The notes beneath the pieces are model-generated. The model searched no databases, was not told where the DNA came from, and saw nothing but the letters and a program-made list of their open reading frames with translations. A stretch of 64,000 bases of DNA. It comes from Helicobacter sp. 13S00482-2 (GTDB lineage Bacteria; Campylobacterota; Campylobacteria; Campylobacterales; Helicobacteraceae). How positions within the stretch are numbered: the stretch's first letter is position 1; every line of letters begins with the position of its first letter. The stretch spans positions 1 through 64,000 of the forward strand of contig NZ_MLAT01000003.1 in the NCBI RefSeq assembly GCF_002272795.1. The letters are read 5' to 3'. Made by a program: the position numbers and the translations under genes. Positions 38,879 to 48,740 of the stretch are shown here, one piece after another.

Positions 38879-39760
38879 ATGCAAGACAAAAACTCTGAAA
38901 AACGTTTTATTATTGCATTGTTGCTATCCCTGTTCCTTCATCTGCTCATGTTGTTGCTTTTGTATGCAATTAGCAAATTCACTCATAGCCCAGCTCAATT
39001 AAAAAAAATAGATGCAAGCAATCTGCTAGTTTTAAAAAGAGGGCATTCTCAAGATCCCTCAAAAACTAAACCTGGTGCACCCCCAATAACAAAGTCAAGC
39101 AAAAACAACCCTACCCCAATACCATCAAGAAATACTCCCACACGTATCCCATCGCAAAAAACTTCTCCGACTCCAAACAAAAGTGATAATCCAGAAAAAG
39201 CACAAAAAACCCCTATAAAACAAGAACAAAAAAATAAAATCACCCAGCAGAAAAAACAGACAAACTCAAACAATAAAGCACTTAATAAATATCAAAAAAG
39301 CTATATTGATCCCAAAAATCTTTCCCTGCTTTCCAACCAACAAATGATGGCATTACAAATGCCTCAAAACAGCTCAAATTTAAGTTCAAAAAACGACCAA
39401 GGGCAAGATCGCTATACTAGAGAAGAAATAGATAAGCTCTATGGAGATGAATTTGGAGATTTAGGAAGTGCAGAAAAAGATTTTATCAAAAATAATTTAA
39501 GGGATATTGGCAGGATCACGCAAAAATACCTACAATATCCAAGAGAAGCAGGATATTTGGGTCAAGATGGAACTAATGCTATTGAATTTTATCTCTATCC
39601 TAACGGTGATATCAGCGACCTAAAAATCATCAAAAATTCAGGATCAATTATTCTAGATAAAAATACCATCAAAACTGTACAAATAGCCTATAAAGACTAT
39701 CCAAGACCGACAACAAAAACACTTATTAGAATCAATGTGAGATATTTTCTATACAGATAA
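38879..39760 (+). CDS. TonB-like energy-transducing protein
   Basis: 293 residues. N-terminal anchor (about 12-33), a Pro/Lys/Thr/Gln/Asn-rich spacer (about 55-135) that spans the periplasm, and a C-terminal TonB domain (about 215-293) with YPREAGYLGQDGTNAIEFYLYPNGDI. TonB transmits the proton-motive force to outer-membrane transporters. No exbB/exbD adjacent. It follows the FliO-like gene at 24 bases, so it may be read with flagellar genes; H. pylori shows the same order. Confidence 0.82.
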   Translation: MQDKNSEKRFIIALLLSLFLHLLMLLLLYAISKFTHSPAQLKKIDASNLLVLKRGHSQDPSKTKPGAPPITKSSKNNPTPIPSRNTPTRIPSQKTSPTPNKSDNPEKAQKTPIKQEQKNKITQQKKQTNSNNKALNKYQKSYIDPKNLSLLSNQQMMALQMPQNSSNLSSKNDQGQDRYTREEIDKLYGDEFGDLGSAEKDFIKNNLRDIGRITQKYLQYPREAGYLGQDGTNAIEFYLYPNGDISDLKIIKNSGSIILDKNTIKTVQIAYKDYPRPTTKTLIRINVRYFLYR

Positions 39761-40124
39761 TGCCGATAAAATTATTAATTTTTTCTAATTTTACACTCTT
39801 AAAATCCGTATTTACTGCTATTTTAGATCTATTAGATAAAATAACCCTATGAGCCGTCTTTGTGAATACAATTTAATACATTTGAAATTTAGATATTATT
39901 ATTTAAAAATAATTTTTATCAAATATCATATTTTTAAAAATTAATATTATTGTCTTAATATTTTTTTGTATTTTTAAATCAAAAATATTTTTATAACTTT
40001 TATCTTTTTTGAAGCATTTATTTTAAACAAACTTCATTTGATATTAAAAAATTTTCCAAGAATAGGAGTAAAATTAATTCTAACATAGTAAAATTAAAGC
40101 CTAACAAAAAATCAAGGACGCCCT
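39761..40124. other. 364-base gap between tonB-like gene and pyrC
   Basis: Extremely AT-rich (long T and A runs) with no open frame of note, no tRNA-like fold and no clear terminator. AAGGACG lies just ahead of the pyrC ATG. The AT-richness suits a promoter or nucleoid-protein-bound region; nothing more is seen. Confidence 0.5.
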
Positions 40125-41147
40125 ATGAAAGAAATTGTCTTGAAAGATCCGCTTGATATGCATTTACACTTGCGAGAGGGTGAAATGCTCAAAAATATCA
40201 TCGAATACACAACCTCTCAATTTGCAGGAGCGGTAGTTATGCCCAATTTAAACATACCTATCACTACAACTGAACTTGCACTTCAATATCGTGAAGAAAT
40301 TGCTTCAGGTTCAAAATACAAACGTTTCAAACCATTTTTGACGCTCTATATCACCGAATCTATGAACGAAGAGGAGCTTAAACATGCTAGAAGCAAAGGA
40401 GTTAAAATCCTCAAACTTTATCCAAAAGGTGCTACGACAAATAGTCAAGATGGTCTGAATGAAATTTTTACACCTCATATGCTAAAAATTTGTCAGATAG
40501 CTCAAGATATGGGATTTATACTCTCTATTCACGGGGAAACAAATGGTTTTTCACTAGATAGAGAGTATGAATTTGGAAAAATATTCGCCAAACTAGCACA
40601 AGATTTTCCTAAACTCAAAATCATCATTGAACATATGAGTGATCATAGGAGTATTGAGTTATTAGAAACATATCCTAATATATATGCAACACTCACACTA
40701 CATCACATCACAATGACCTTAGATGACATGTTGGGCGGAGGGCTCAAGGCTCACCGCTTTTGTAAGCCAATTTTAAAGACACCAAAAGATAGAGATATGC
40801 TTTTAGATCTAGCAATCAATGCACACCCAAAGGTTAGTTTTGGATCTGATAGCGCCCCTCATCTGGAAAAAAATAAGCTCAAAGATAATGCTTCAGCAGG
40901 AATATTTTCTGCTCCTATGATTCTATGTGCTTTGGCCACCTTATTTGAAAAACACAACAAACTTGAAAATCTTCAAGCTTTTATTAGCGATAATGCTAAA
41001 AAAATATATAATATAAACGATTTAGATCCCAAAGAAGTGAGACTACAAAAGAAGCATTGTTGGGTTCCTTCTCAAATAAAACTCATACAAAACAATATCA
41101 TCCCCTTTAATGCGGGTTCTTTATTGGAATGGACACAGATTATATGA
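40125..41147 (+). CDS. pyrC: Dihydroorotase
   Basis: 340 residues, class II (E. coli-type) length. Metal ligands: DMHLHLREG near the N-terminus, a Lys candidate in KILKLYPKGATT, SIHGET, IIEHM and GSDSAPH. It closes carbamoyl-aspartate to dihydroorotate in pyrimidine synthesis. The end overlaps the next gene's frame. Confidence 0.95.
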   Translation: MKEIVLKDPLDMHLHLREGEMLKNIIEYTTSQFAGAVVMPNLNIPITTTELALQYREEIASGSKYKRFKPFLTLYITESMNEEELKHARSKGVKILKLYPKGATTNSQDGLNEIFTPHMLKICQIAQDMGFILSIHGETNGFSLDREYEFGKIFAKLAQDFPKLKIIIEHMSDHRSIELLETYPNIYATLTLHHITMTLDDMLGGGLKAHRFCKPILKTPKDRDMLLDLAINAHPKVSFGSDSAPHLEKNKLKDNASAGIFSAPMILCALATLFEKHNKLENLQAFISDNAKKIYNINDLDPKEVRLQKKHCWVPSQIKLIQNNIIPFNAGSLLEWTQII

Positions 41148-42274
41148 AAAAAATCTATTTTATTCTTATTGTGATTTTGCTTGGTGGATGGTTTTCATAC
41201 CTCTCCTATCAAAATCTAGAAGATAAAATGGATTTTCAAATAGCTATAAAACCAATTCCCTATACGAACCCTTATTTTTCAAAAATAGATATTCCTATGC
41301 CCGAAGGAATTCCTTCTGCTCATTCTGCAACACTCACAAGTCTTCAAAATGGCGATTTACTTGTGGCATTTTTTGCAGGAAGCAGAGAAGGAGCAAAGGA
41401 TGTGAAAATTTATGGTAGTGTTTATGATGCCAAAAAACGTTTTTGGAGCAAACCTTTTGTGATTCTTTCAAGAGAAGCTCTAAGCAAAAAATCCAAACAA
41501 TACATCAAAAAGCTTGGCAATCCTGTCCTATACAGAGACAAGGATAGAGTTTATCTTTTTGTTGTTGGAGTGAGTATTGGTGGATGGGCAACGAGTAAAA
41601 TCTATGAATTTTATATTGATGGTTTCTCGCCTCAGAAAACTTTTAACTACAAACAAGTGCTCCATTTGAGCCCTTTTATGAATATCAGCAATCTTGTGAG
41701 ATCCGCACCTATTCCACTTAATGGTGGTGGATTTATATTGCCCATCTATCACGAACTTGTTGATAAATATGCACTGATGATTAAATTTGACTCTTCTGGA
41801 AATGTTATTTCTATAACTAAACCAAATAATCTCCATAAACAACTTCAACCAAGCCTAGCTCCACTATCACACACAAAATGTCTGGCTATTTTCAGAAATA
41901 AAGGTGCTTATGAAAACACAATGTTTTCTCAATTATGCGAGAATGCTGGAGAAAAATGGTTCCCTCCTGAAAAAACAAATATAAAAAACTATGACAATTC
42001 GGCCAATCTTACTAGATTCAACAAAGATATCTATCTTATTCATAATACTTTCAACAAATCCCCTAATCTTGATCGTGGTACTTTAACTTTATCAGTGATG
42101 ATTTCCCCAAAGGAATTCAAAAAAATTATGGATTTAGATCATACAAACTCTGCTGAAGTAAGCTACCCTACAACAATCACAGATGGTGATAATATAGATA
42201 TAGTCTATACCTTCAATAGAAAAAATATTAGGCATATCCGCCTAAATAGATCCTATTTAAGGACAAAACAATGA
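41144..42274 (+). CDS. Kdo hydrolase-type subunit, sialidase/BNR fold (HP0580-like)
   Basis: 376 residues from ATG at 41144, which overlaps the pyrC stop (ATGA) and gives a clean anchor (MKKIYFILIVILLGG). An in-frame ATG at 41129 is also possible. The rest is a periplasmic six-bladed sialidase-like domain: HSATLTSLQNGDLLVAFFAGSRE-type start and the PTTITDGDNIDIVYTFNRK end. In H. pylori the equivalent gene and its neighbour encode the two-protein Kdo hydrolase that trims the outer Kdo sugar from lipopolysaccharide. Function assigned by fold plus conserved neighbour. Confidence 0.75.
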   Translation: MKKIYFILIVILLGGWFSYLSYQNLEDKMDFQIAIKPIPYTNPYFSKIDIPMPEGIPSAHSATLTSLQNGDLLVAFFAGSREGAKDVKIYGSVYDAKKRFWSKPFVILSREALSKKSKQYIKKLGNPVLYRDKDRVYLFVVGVSIGGWATSKIYEFYIDGFSPQKTFNYKQVLHLSPFMNISNLVRSAPIPLNGGGFILPIYHELVDKYALMIKFDSSGNVISITKPNNLHKQLQPSLAPLSHTKCLAIFRNKGAYENTMFSQLCENAGEKWFPPEKTNIKNYDNSANLTRFNKDIYLIHNTFNKSPNLDRGTLTLSVMISPKEFKKIMDLDHTNSAEVSYPTTITDGDNIDIVYTFNRKNIRHIRLNRSYLRTKQ

Positions 42275-42828
42275 ACCATTATGTCTTTTCATTAGCATAT
42301 ATGGCATTATTAGGATATTTTGGACACAAAGCAAAAGTTTCAAAAAGAATAAACCTTACCCTAATAATATTAGGTGGCATTGTAGTAAATATCCCTATTA
42401 AAAACCTGTCAATCAATATTTTAAGCTATAGCTATGTAGGAGAAATGAGTGTTTTTCTATTCACTTTTTGCATTGTAATGATATTTGAAAATTTTAAAAC
42501 CCACCAAAGTAATCTTTTGAGTTTTAAGGGATTTGTATTTATTTTTATTTTTGGATTTATTTTATATCTGAGTGCATTTAATATCATTCCTGTAAATCTA
42601 TACTACCAATCACCTATTTTTATCATTATCACTTGCTGTTTGATTGCAATTCTTGGATATTTCATTGATAAAATATTGGGAATTATCTATTTGCTATCAC
42701 TTTTTGCATATTCTTTGAATGTAATGGATTCAAAGAATCTTTTTGATTATTTTATTGATGTGCCAACCTGGTTTTTATCTATCATTTACATTTTCACCTA
42801 CGTAACACGAAAATTTTTAAAAAAATAA
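42271..42828 (+). CDS. Kdo hydrolase membrane subunit (HP0579-like)
   Basis: 185 residues with about six membrane helices and little soluble sequence. It overlaps the preceding gene by four bases (ATGA). In H. pylori both proteins are required for Kdo trimming, with this one in the inner membrane. I see no catalytic motif of its own. Confidence 0.65.
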   Translation: MNHYVFSLAYMALLGYFGHKAKVSKRINLTLIILGGIVVNIPIKNLSINILSYSYVGEMSVFLFTFCIVMIFENFKTHQSNLLSFKGFVFIFIFGFILYLSAFNIIPVNLYYQSPIFIIITCCLIAILGYFIDKILGIIYLLSLFAYSLNVMDSKNLFDYFIDVPTWFLSIIYIFTYVTRKFLKK

Positions 42829-42873
42829 AGTTTTTAATATTCTTTTATTGTTTTTTTATAAAAAAATCTTTAT

Positions 42874-42879
42874 TATAAT
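42874..42879 (+). promoter_or_regulatory. Putative -10 of LtaS-like gene
   Basis: TATAAT in TTATTATAATG, 27 bases before the ATG at 42906; AAAAGG serves as ribosome site. Confidence 0.45.
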
Positions 42880-42905
42880 GTTTATTTTCCATAAAAGGCA
42901 TTTCG

Positions 42906-44936
42906 ATGAGGATTTTTCAAACCATACTAAGAGCGATTAATTTTAGTATTTTTCTTGCTTTTTTATTTGTGTGCATTCGCATATGTTTTATACTTTATGT
43001 TGGCATCCATGGAGGTGCAATGGGAGATGATGTAGGGATTAATGACATCATAAATACCCTCATCAATGGTTCTAAATATGACAACAAAACAGTAGCAGCT
43101 AGCGGAGTGGTATTTTTAGTTATTGGACTTCTGTCGTGCTTTTTTTCGTCTCAAAAGTGCATCTTGAATATTTATGCGGGAATCATCTTTTTTATATGTA
43201 TTTTTTTAGGTATCTCGAATATGGCTTTTTATAATATCTACAAGGATACATTTAATGAAAATTTACTAGGGCTTATTGATGATGATCAAATAGCAATCAT
43301 CAAAACTGCCTTTGAAGGTCACTATCATATCCTGCCAAAAATAGTTATTTGGATAGTTTCAAGCATGATTACTATATTTATTTATAAAAAATTCTGCAAC
43401 CTAATTGAATATCTTTTTGTTCGAAGATCTGAGAAATATTCTAAAATTTATATATTCATTTCAACATTGATTGCATTTGGAATATTTGGGATATTGACAC
43501 TTATTTTTATCACTTCACATTTAGGCACCAGAGATATTCCTTTAGATGCCTATACTAAGTTTTCAAAAAATCGCTTCCTTAGAAAAATCACTACAGGGTC
43601 ATTTCGTGATTTGTATATCGTTTTTAATCATAAAACAAATTTCAATAATTTATTTCCCAATAGATCTCCTATTGACACAACTAAGAGTTTTTTTAATCTC
43701 CCTCCAGATTCAAAACCACCTTTTGATCTCTCCAATTTACTCGAACATACAAGCACAAATATAGAAAAAGCTCCTTCAATCAAACATATTTTTTACATCG
43801 TTTCTGAAAGCTTGAGTGAATGGAGTTTTGATGATGAATTTGATGATTTGGGCTTAACATCGGGTTTAAAATCTCTTATCGATGGAAAACATGGTTTTAA
43901 AATAGAACATTTTTTAGAAAATGCCGATGGAACAATAAGAAGTCTAGATGTTCAACTTACAGGTCTTTTTCAATTTGATGTAGCCTTGAATTCAAAAGCG
44001 AGTATTATGCCATTATTCCCAACTGCGATTGCAGGGATGATGAAAAAACTCGGCTATGAAAATAGATTTTATTATGGAGGTTCGGCAAATTGGCAAAGAC
44101 TCGATAGATACACAGAATCAGAAGGATTTGATAAAATTTTTGGCAATACTGATTTTCTAGAATATGCCAAAGATAAGCCTTACCCAAAACCTCTTGAAAA
44201 TACCTGGGGCGTGTATGATCCAATCTTATTTGACTTTTTAATTGCAAATACCGCAAATTCAGAAAAACCTACATTCAATATGGTGATGACAACTTCCAAC
44301 CATTCGCCCTATGATGTGGATCTAAAATACTATAATGTTCCAATGGATAAAATAAATAATTTTCTAAAGACTCACATTCCAAAAAAAGATATCTCTAATG
44401 ATTCTGATAATGATAGATTATTGGGTCATATTTGGTGGTATGACAAACAAGTCACCCGCTTTATCAAAGAGGCTTCTAAACGCTTTCCGGACTCTCTTTT
44501 TGTTATCACAGGCGATCATTATGGCAGACAATATATTAGGGCAAAGCTAACCAAGCGTATTTATAAGTCAATTCCATTGATTATCTACTCTCCAACCCTA
44601 ACCCCTAAACAACTCTACAACATAGGTTCTCATATTGATATTGCTCCAACCATTGTAGAGCTCGTATCACAAAAAGGTTTTAAATACAGCAGTTTTGGCA
44701 AACCTCTCTTTAGCAATAATCACGCAAATAAATATCACAAAAATGCATATGCATTAGGGTATTATGTCGTCGGAACAGATCGTTTTATCTATGTTCCTAA
44801 GACACCACTAGAATACTTTAAAAATGCACTCCCAAAATCTGATGACAAAGAAGAAGCAAAAAAACTTTACGAAAAGCTTGAAGAGGCAAAATTTTTGAGT
44901 TGGTGGATATTCACAAGGGGTAATATTGTCAAATAA
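42906..44936 (+). CDS. LtaS-like sulfatase-fold membrane phosphotransferase
   Basis: 676 residues. Five membrane helices in the first 210 residues, then a periplasmic alkaline-phosphatase/sulfatase domain. Metal and active-site stretches: YIVSESLSEWSF (metal Glu), DGTIRSLDVQLTGLF (candidate nucleophile Thr), NHSPYD, VITGDHYG and HIDIAPTIVEL. Such enzymes transfer phosphoglycerol or phosphoethanolamine to glycans or lipids. Gram-negative members decorate periplasmic glucans or lipid A; the target here is unknown. It follows the Kdo-hydrolase pair and ends overlapping selU. Confidence 0.75.
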   Translation: MRIFQTILRAINFSIFLAFLFVCIRICFILYVGIHGGAMGDDVGINDIINTLINGSKYDNKTVAASGVVFLVIGLLSCFFSSQKCILNIYAGIIFFICIFLGISNMAFYNIYKDTFNENLLGLIDDDQIAIIKTAFEGHYHILPKIVIWIVSSMITIFIYKKFCNLIEYLFVRRSEKYSKIYIFISTLIAFGIFGILTLIFITSHLGTRDIPLDAYTKFSKNRFLRKITTGSFRDLYIVFNHKTNFNNLFPNRSPIDTTKSFFNLPPDSKPPFDLSNLLEHTSTNIEKAPSIKHIFYIVSESLSEWSFDDEFDDLGLTSGLKSLIDGKHGFKIEHFLENADGTIRSLDVQLTGLFQFDVALNSKASIMPLFPTAIAGMMKKLGYENRFYYGGSANWQRLDRYTESEGFDKIFGNTDFLEYAKDKPYPKPLENTWGVYDPILFDFLIANTANSEKPTFNMVMTTSNHSPYDVDLKYYNVPMDKINNFLKTHIPKKDISNDSDNDRLLGHIWWYDKQVTRFIKEASKRFPDSLFVITGDHYGRQYIRAKLTKRIYKSIPLIIYSPTLTPKQLYNIGSHIDIAPTIVELVSQKGFKYSSFGKPLFSNNHANKYHKNAYALGYYVVGTDRFIYVPKTPLEYFKNALPKSDDKEEAKKLYEKLEEAKFLSWWIFTRGNIVK

Positions 44937-46005
44937 AAAACTTTTTGAAGAATTCGATTATGTCATTGATGTGAGAACACCAAAAGAATATTCTAACTCT
45001 CACATCCCTAACTCTGTCAATTTACCAGTATTTACAAATCAAGAACACGAGAACATAGGAACTATCTACAAGCAAGAATCTCCCCTAAAAGCTACCATTA
45101 TGGGAGCAAGTATAGCTTGTAAAAATATCTCTGCTATATTAGATTCAATCCCCAAAAATAAAGAACTTCAATCCATTCTAAATCACAAAAATAAATTACT
45201 TATTTATTGTGCAAGAGGAGGAAAGCGTAGCGAAGCAATGAAAACAATTTTAGGGCATATAGGGTTTCGAGTTACAAAATTAGAGAATGGTTATAAGGGC
45301 TATCGAAATGAAGTGGTGAATTATTTTTCTACTCCCCTAAGACATCATTTCATAAGTCTTTGTGGTCCCACTGGATGCGGAAAAAGCGAAATCATAGAAA
45401 TTCTAAAAACTTCTAGTATTGATTTAGAAAAATTAGCAAAGCATTATGGATCAAGTTTTGGCACAATGGCAACTCAGCATATGGGAAATCAACCTTCACA
45501 AAAAATGTTTGAGAACACTCTTTATGAGGAGTTGTGCAACAAGGAAAAAGAATCTATCTTGTTCATAGAATCAGAATCAAGAAAACTAGGAAATCTAATC
45601 ATTCCAAGTACTCTGTTTGAGACTTATCACAAGGGTACAAATGTTTTGATACAAGCCCCTATGGAACAACGAATCAAACGAATTGTAAATTTATATCAAG
45701 ATATATCTGAAACAGAGTTTTTTTCTGCAATGAAAAAAATAAAGCCTTATATCCCTAAGAGTATTTTTATCAGTCTTGAAAAATTATGGGAAAATCAAGA
45801 ATTTGAAGAAATTGCTAGAATCTTAATAGAGAAATACTACGATAAAGTTTATAAAATAGCCAAACATTCTCATAGAATTTTAAATACAAACCTAGCTGAG
45901 ACTGTCAAAGAACTACTAGAGATAAAAAATCTTATAAAAGCTGAAGTCCCCTATAATGGTAATGTTCAAGTGAAATCCCATTTTGCAAACTGCTCAAAAA
46001 ATTAG
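44926..46005 (+). CDS. selU: tRNA 2-selenouridine synthase
   Basis: 359 residues. N-terminal rhodanese domain with reactive Cys95 in YCARGGKRSEA, then a P-loop domain (GPTGCGKSE, about 147-155). It replaces sulfur by selenium, through a geranylated intermediate, in the wobble 2-thiouridine of tRNAs. The start is TTG at 44926, with AAGGGG six bases ahead, inside the end of the LtaS-like gene. No ATG gives the full rhodanese domain. No selD is in the window. The 3' end overlaps the opposing DUF1643 gene by 74 bases. Confidence 0.88.
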   Translation: MSNKKLFEEFDYVIDVRTPKEYSNSHIPNSVNLPVFTNQEHENIGTIYKQESPLKATIMGASIACKNISAILDSIPKNKELQSILNHKNKLLIYCARGGKRSEAMKTILGHIGFRVTKLENGYKGYRNEVVNYFSTPLRHHFISLCGPTGCGKSEIIEILKTSSIDLEKLAKHYGSSFGTMATQHMGNQPSQKMFENTLYEELCNKEKESILFIESESRKLGNLIIPSTLFETYHKGTNVLIQAPMEQRIKRIVNLYQDISETEFFSAMKKIKPYIPKSIFISLEKLWENQEFEEIARILIEKYYDKVYKIAKHSHRILNTNLAETVKELLEIKNLIKAEVPYNGNVQVKSHFANCSKN

Positions 46006-46534
46006 ATAACAAAATTCCTCCATCTTTTGGAACAATATGACAAGGATGAGAACTTTTGAGCAATCCAAAACAATAAATTTTATCCTGATATTTTTGTATT
46101 TTTTTCCACAAACTCGTTGCATAAGCATTATGAAGCTCAAGTTTTCCTGCTCTACGAAAAACATTATCTCCCCACGCACAGAAGATTTTTTGACTTTTGG
46201 CAACACAATACTGGATATATTGGAGATTTTTTTCAGACATCTCCCCATTATATTGAAGCAAATCCGTAGTTTTATGACTGATATATGGGTAAAGATTAAG
46301 CATGTATATGCCCCCATAATTTCCATCTTCAAACATCATCGCAAACTCTTTACAAACAAGTAAAGTGCTATCCCAATGGTGGGTATCAGAGGTTTCTGGA
46401 TTTAGGGTAATGAAACACAATTTTGGTTTTTTTTGATCCCAAGTTCGCTCTAACATAAAACGATAGGATCTATCTTTAGAAAATATAGAAAAACATTCAT
46501 AATCTTCGCCTATTCTATCAGATACAAAAAGCAT
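45932..46534 (-). CDS. DUF1643 protein
   Basis: 200 residues, soluble. FMLERTWDQKKPKLCFITLNPETSD, then GGIYMLNLYPYISHKTTDL and KIFCAWGD match DUF1643, a family of unknown function with a fold related to uracil-DNA glycosylases. The last 25 codons overlap the end of selU on the other strand. It directly follows fabH in reading direction with a 3-base gap. Confidence 0.8.
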   Translation of the reverse strand: MLFVSDRIGEDYECFSIFSKDRSYRFMLERTWDQKKPKLCFITLNPETSDTHHWDSTLLVCKEFAMMFEDGNYGGIYMLNLYPYISHKTTDLLQYNGEMSEKNLQYIQYCVAKSQKIFCAWGDNVFRRAGKLELHNAYATSLWKKIQKYQDKIYCFGLLKSSHPCHIVPKDGGILLSNFLSSLQNGISLEHYHYRGLQLL

Positions 46535-46537
46535 TAC

Positions 46538-47527
46538 CTAGCCCCCAAAATGAAGCAAAGCTGAACCCCAAGTAACCCCACCACCAAAGGCATCTAATAA
46601 TATCAAATCCCCATTTTTAAGTTTTCCACTCTCATAAATATCATTCATTGCCATTGGAATACTAGCTGCGGATGTATTGCCATATTTCTGAACAGTTATA
46701 ACGACTTGTTCTGAAGTAAAATTTAACTGCTCCCCAACCGCAGATATAATACGTAAATTTGCTTGATGAGGAATAAAAAAATCCACCTGAGTAGATGATA
46801 TATTGTTTCTTTGTAAGATTTCTTCTACATCACTGATAAGTGTTTTTACCCCTAACTTAAAAGTTTCATTTCCTTTCATTTGCAAGTATTGAGAAATACA
46901 ATTTTCTTGCATAAACTCACTTTGCCTAGTGGCTCTTGGGGTAAATAAAAAATCATGATAAGAACCATCTGCAGAAATATGCACATCTAAAATAGAGTTA
47001 TTCTTATCTGTAGTAGAAGTAATCACTGCAGCTCCTGCACCATCTCCAAAAAGTACACAAGTGCCTCTATCGGTAAAATCAAGAACACTACTAACTTTCT
47101 CAGCACCAATAATGAGAATATTTTTATAAGCATCTGATTCAATAAATGCTTTTGCCAAAGAAAGCAAATAAATAAACCCTGAACAAGCAGTAGAAATATC
47201 AAATGCTGGTTTATTCCTTATGCCTAATTTTGCACTGATGAGACAAGCCGTAGAGGGCATATTTAAATAATCTGGACTCAAGGTAGCCACTATCACCAAA
47301 TCAATATCACTAGCCTGAAATCCAGAACGTTCTAACGCAACTTTAGCGGCCTCAACCCCCAAATCACTAGTATTTTGCTCCTTAGAGGCAAAATAACGTG
47401 TTTGAATTCCTGTACGTTTGCGTATCCACTCATCGCTCGTATCTAGACTCTTTTCAAACTCAGAGTTCTTCACACATCTTGTTGGAATATAAGAAGCGAT
47501 GGACTTCAAACAAGCATATTTTTTCAT
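46538..47527 (-). CDS. fabH: 3-oxoacyl-ACP synthase III
   Basis: 329 residues. The triad is visible: Cys115 in ISTACSGF, His in IPHQANLRI, and Asn in YGNTSAAS. It starts fatty-acid synthesis by joining acetyl-CoA to malonyl-ACP. The fabH-plsX order with a 3-base gap is near universal. Confidence 0.96.
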   Translation of the reverse strand: MKKYACLKSIASYIPTRCVKNSEFEKSLDTSDEWIRKRTGIQTRYFASKEQNTSDLGVEAAKVALERSGFQASDIDLVIVATLSPDYLNMPSTACLISAKLGIRNKPAFDISTACSGFIYLLSLAKAFIESDAYKNILIIGAEKVSSVLDFTDRGTCVLFGDGAGAAVITSTTDKNNSILDVHISADGSYHDFLFTPRATRQSEFMQENCISQYLQMKGNETFKLGVKTLISDVEEILQRNNISSTQVDFFIPHQANLRIISAVGEQLNFTSEQVVITVQKYGNTSAASIPMAMNDIYESGKLKNGDLILLDAFGGGVTWGSALLHFGG

Positions 47528-47530
47528 AAA

Positions 47531-48523
47531 TTACCGTTCCTTAAAAGCAAAAGCCTGGGCTATTTTCTGGCAAACGTTTGTTTCTACGGCTTTTGTAGCC
47601 TGATAAATAGCACATTCAATTGCTCTAGCATTACTTTTTCCATGGCTAATAATAACGGTTTTATTTACTCCTAAAAGAGGTGCACCACCATATTCTGCAT
47701 AATCTAATTTCTTCTTAAGTTTGCTAAAAGCATCCCTAAGAAGATAACCACCCAAAAGCCCGATCAGAGAAGATTTAATGTGTTGTTTAAGAATATAGCT
47801 CACCGAAGTGGCTACACCTTCGCTTGCTTTTAAAACAATATTTCCAGTAAAACCATCGCACACAACAACATCTATGCTTCCATCATATATATCATTTCCT
47901 TCAATATTCCCTTTGAAAAAATCATAAGATTTTAAAATCTTAAAAGTTTCCTTTGTGAGTTCATTTCCCTTAGAATCCTCTTCTCCATTTGTCAAAAGCC
48001 CCACACGAGGATTGGGATAACCAAGCAGATTCTTAGCATATTCATACCCCATAATAGCAAAATCAACTAGATACTCAGGTTTGCAATCTGTGTTCGCACC
48101 TGCATCTAAGATAATACTTGGATTTTGTGTAATAGAGGGCATTAACGTGCAAATTGCAGGGCGTGAGACACCTTCAATTCTGCCGATTCTCAAAGTAGCA
48201 AGACTCATTGTAGCTCCACTATGACCTGCTGAAACAATAGCATGAGCTTGATCATTCCTGACAATCTCTGTACCTATGTATATGGAAGAATCTTTTCTTT
48301 TAGCTGCAACAGATGCACTCTCTTCCATCTTAATATAATCAGAACAATGCACTATCTCAACTTTATGGGCAATATCTTCAGAAACAAGAGGTTTTATCAA
48401 GCTCTCATCGCCTACTAATATTGCTTGAAAATCTTTAGTTTTTAAAGCTCTCTTAACCCCATCTATGATCGGTAAAACACCGTTATCACCACCCATAACA
48501 TCAACAACTATCTTCAACATCAA
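47531..48523 (-). CDS. plsX: Phosphate acyltransferase PlsX
   Basis: 330 residues. Begins [18 protein letters not shown], with the conserved [19 protein letters not shown] and [16 protein letters not shown]. It makes acyl-phosphate from acyl-ACP for PlsY in phospholipid synthesis. Lies between rpmF and fabH. ATG at 48523 is preceded one codon upstream by no better site; starting at the second Met (MLKIV) is equally plausible. Confidence 0.96.
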   Translation of the reverse strand: MMLKIVVDVMGGDNGVLPIIDGVKRALKTKDFQAILVGDESLIKPLVSEDIAHKVEIVHCSDYIKMEESASVAAKRKDSSIYIGTEIVRNDQAHAIVSAGHSGATMSLATLRIGRIEGVSRPAICTLMPSITQNPSIILDAGANTDCKPEYLVDFAIMGYEYAKNLLGYPNPRVGLLTNGEEDSKGNELTKETFKILKSYDFFKGNIEGNDIYDGSIDVVVCDGFTGNIVLKASEGVATSVSYILKQHIKSSLIGLLGGYLLRDAFSKLKKKLDYAEYGGAPLLGVNKTVIISHGKSNARAIECAIYQATKAVETNVCQKIAQAFAFKER

Positions 48524-48577
48524 GCCCTTCCAAATATAAATTTAAATTACCAACACTAATGGACTTTAAATCTTGTA

Positions 48578-48727
48578 TTACTTATAAGAGCCTGTAAACT
48601 TATTGATATGATGAGGCATCTTCCAGCTTCCATCTTTATCGCGAACAGGTCGTGCTAACGTTACTTTATAGTGCGTACGTCTTTTCGCGGCTCTAGTCTT
48701 ACTTACTCTTCTGTCGGGAACTGCCAT
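48578..48727 (-). CDS. rpmF: 50S ribosomal protein L32
   Basis: 49 residues, deduced by translating the minus strand: [19 protein letters not shown] at the start, then a basic domain ending NKFTGSYK. The Cys-containing zinc motif of some L32 proteins is absent (a Cys-minus form). AAGGAG precedes ATG at 48727. It lies in the rpmF-plsX-fabH order typical of bacteria. Confidence 0.96.
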   Translation of the reverse strand: MAVPDRRVSKTRAAKRRTHYKVTLARPVRDKDGSWKMPHHINKFTGSYK

Positions 48728-48740
48728 TTTATACTCCTTG

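Noticed and set aside
39761-40124. A tRNA or small RNA gene in the AT-rich gap
   Set aside because: No cloverleaf, CCA end or stable stem could be found by eye.
41129-41143. Earlier ATG of the Kdo-hydrolase-type gene
   Set aside because: It adds five residues before a clean membrane anchor; the ATG at 41144 overlaps the pyrC stop in the usual coupled ATGA manner.
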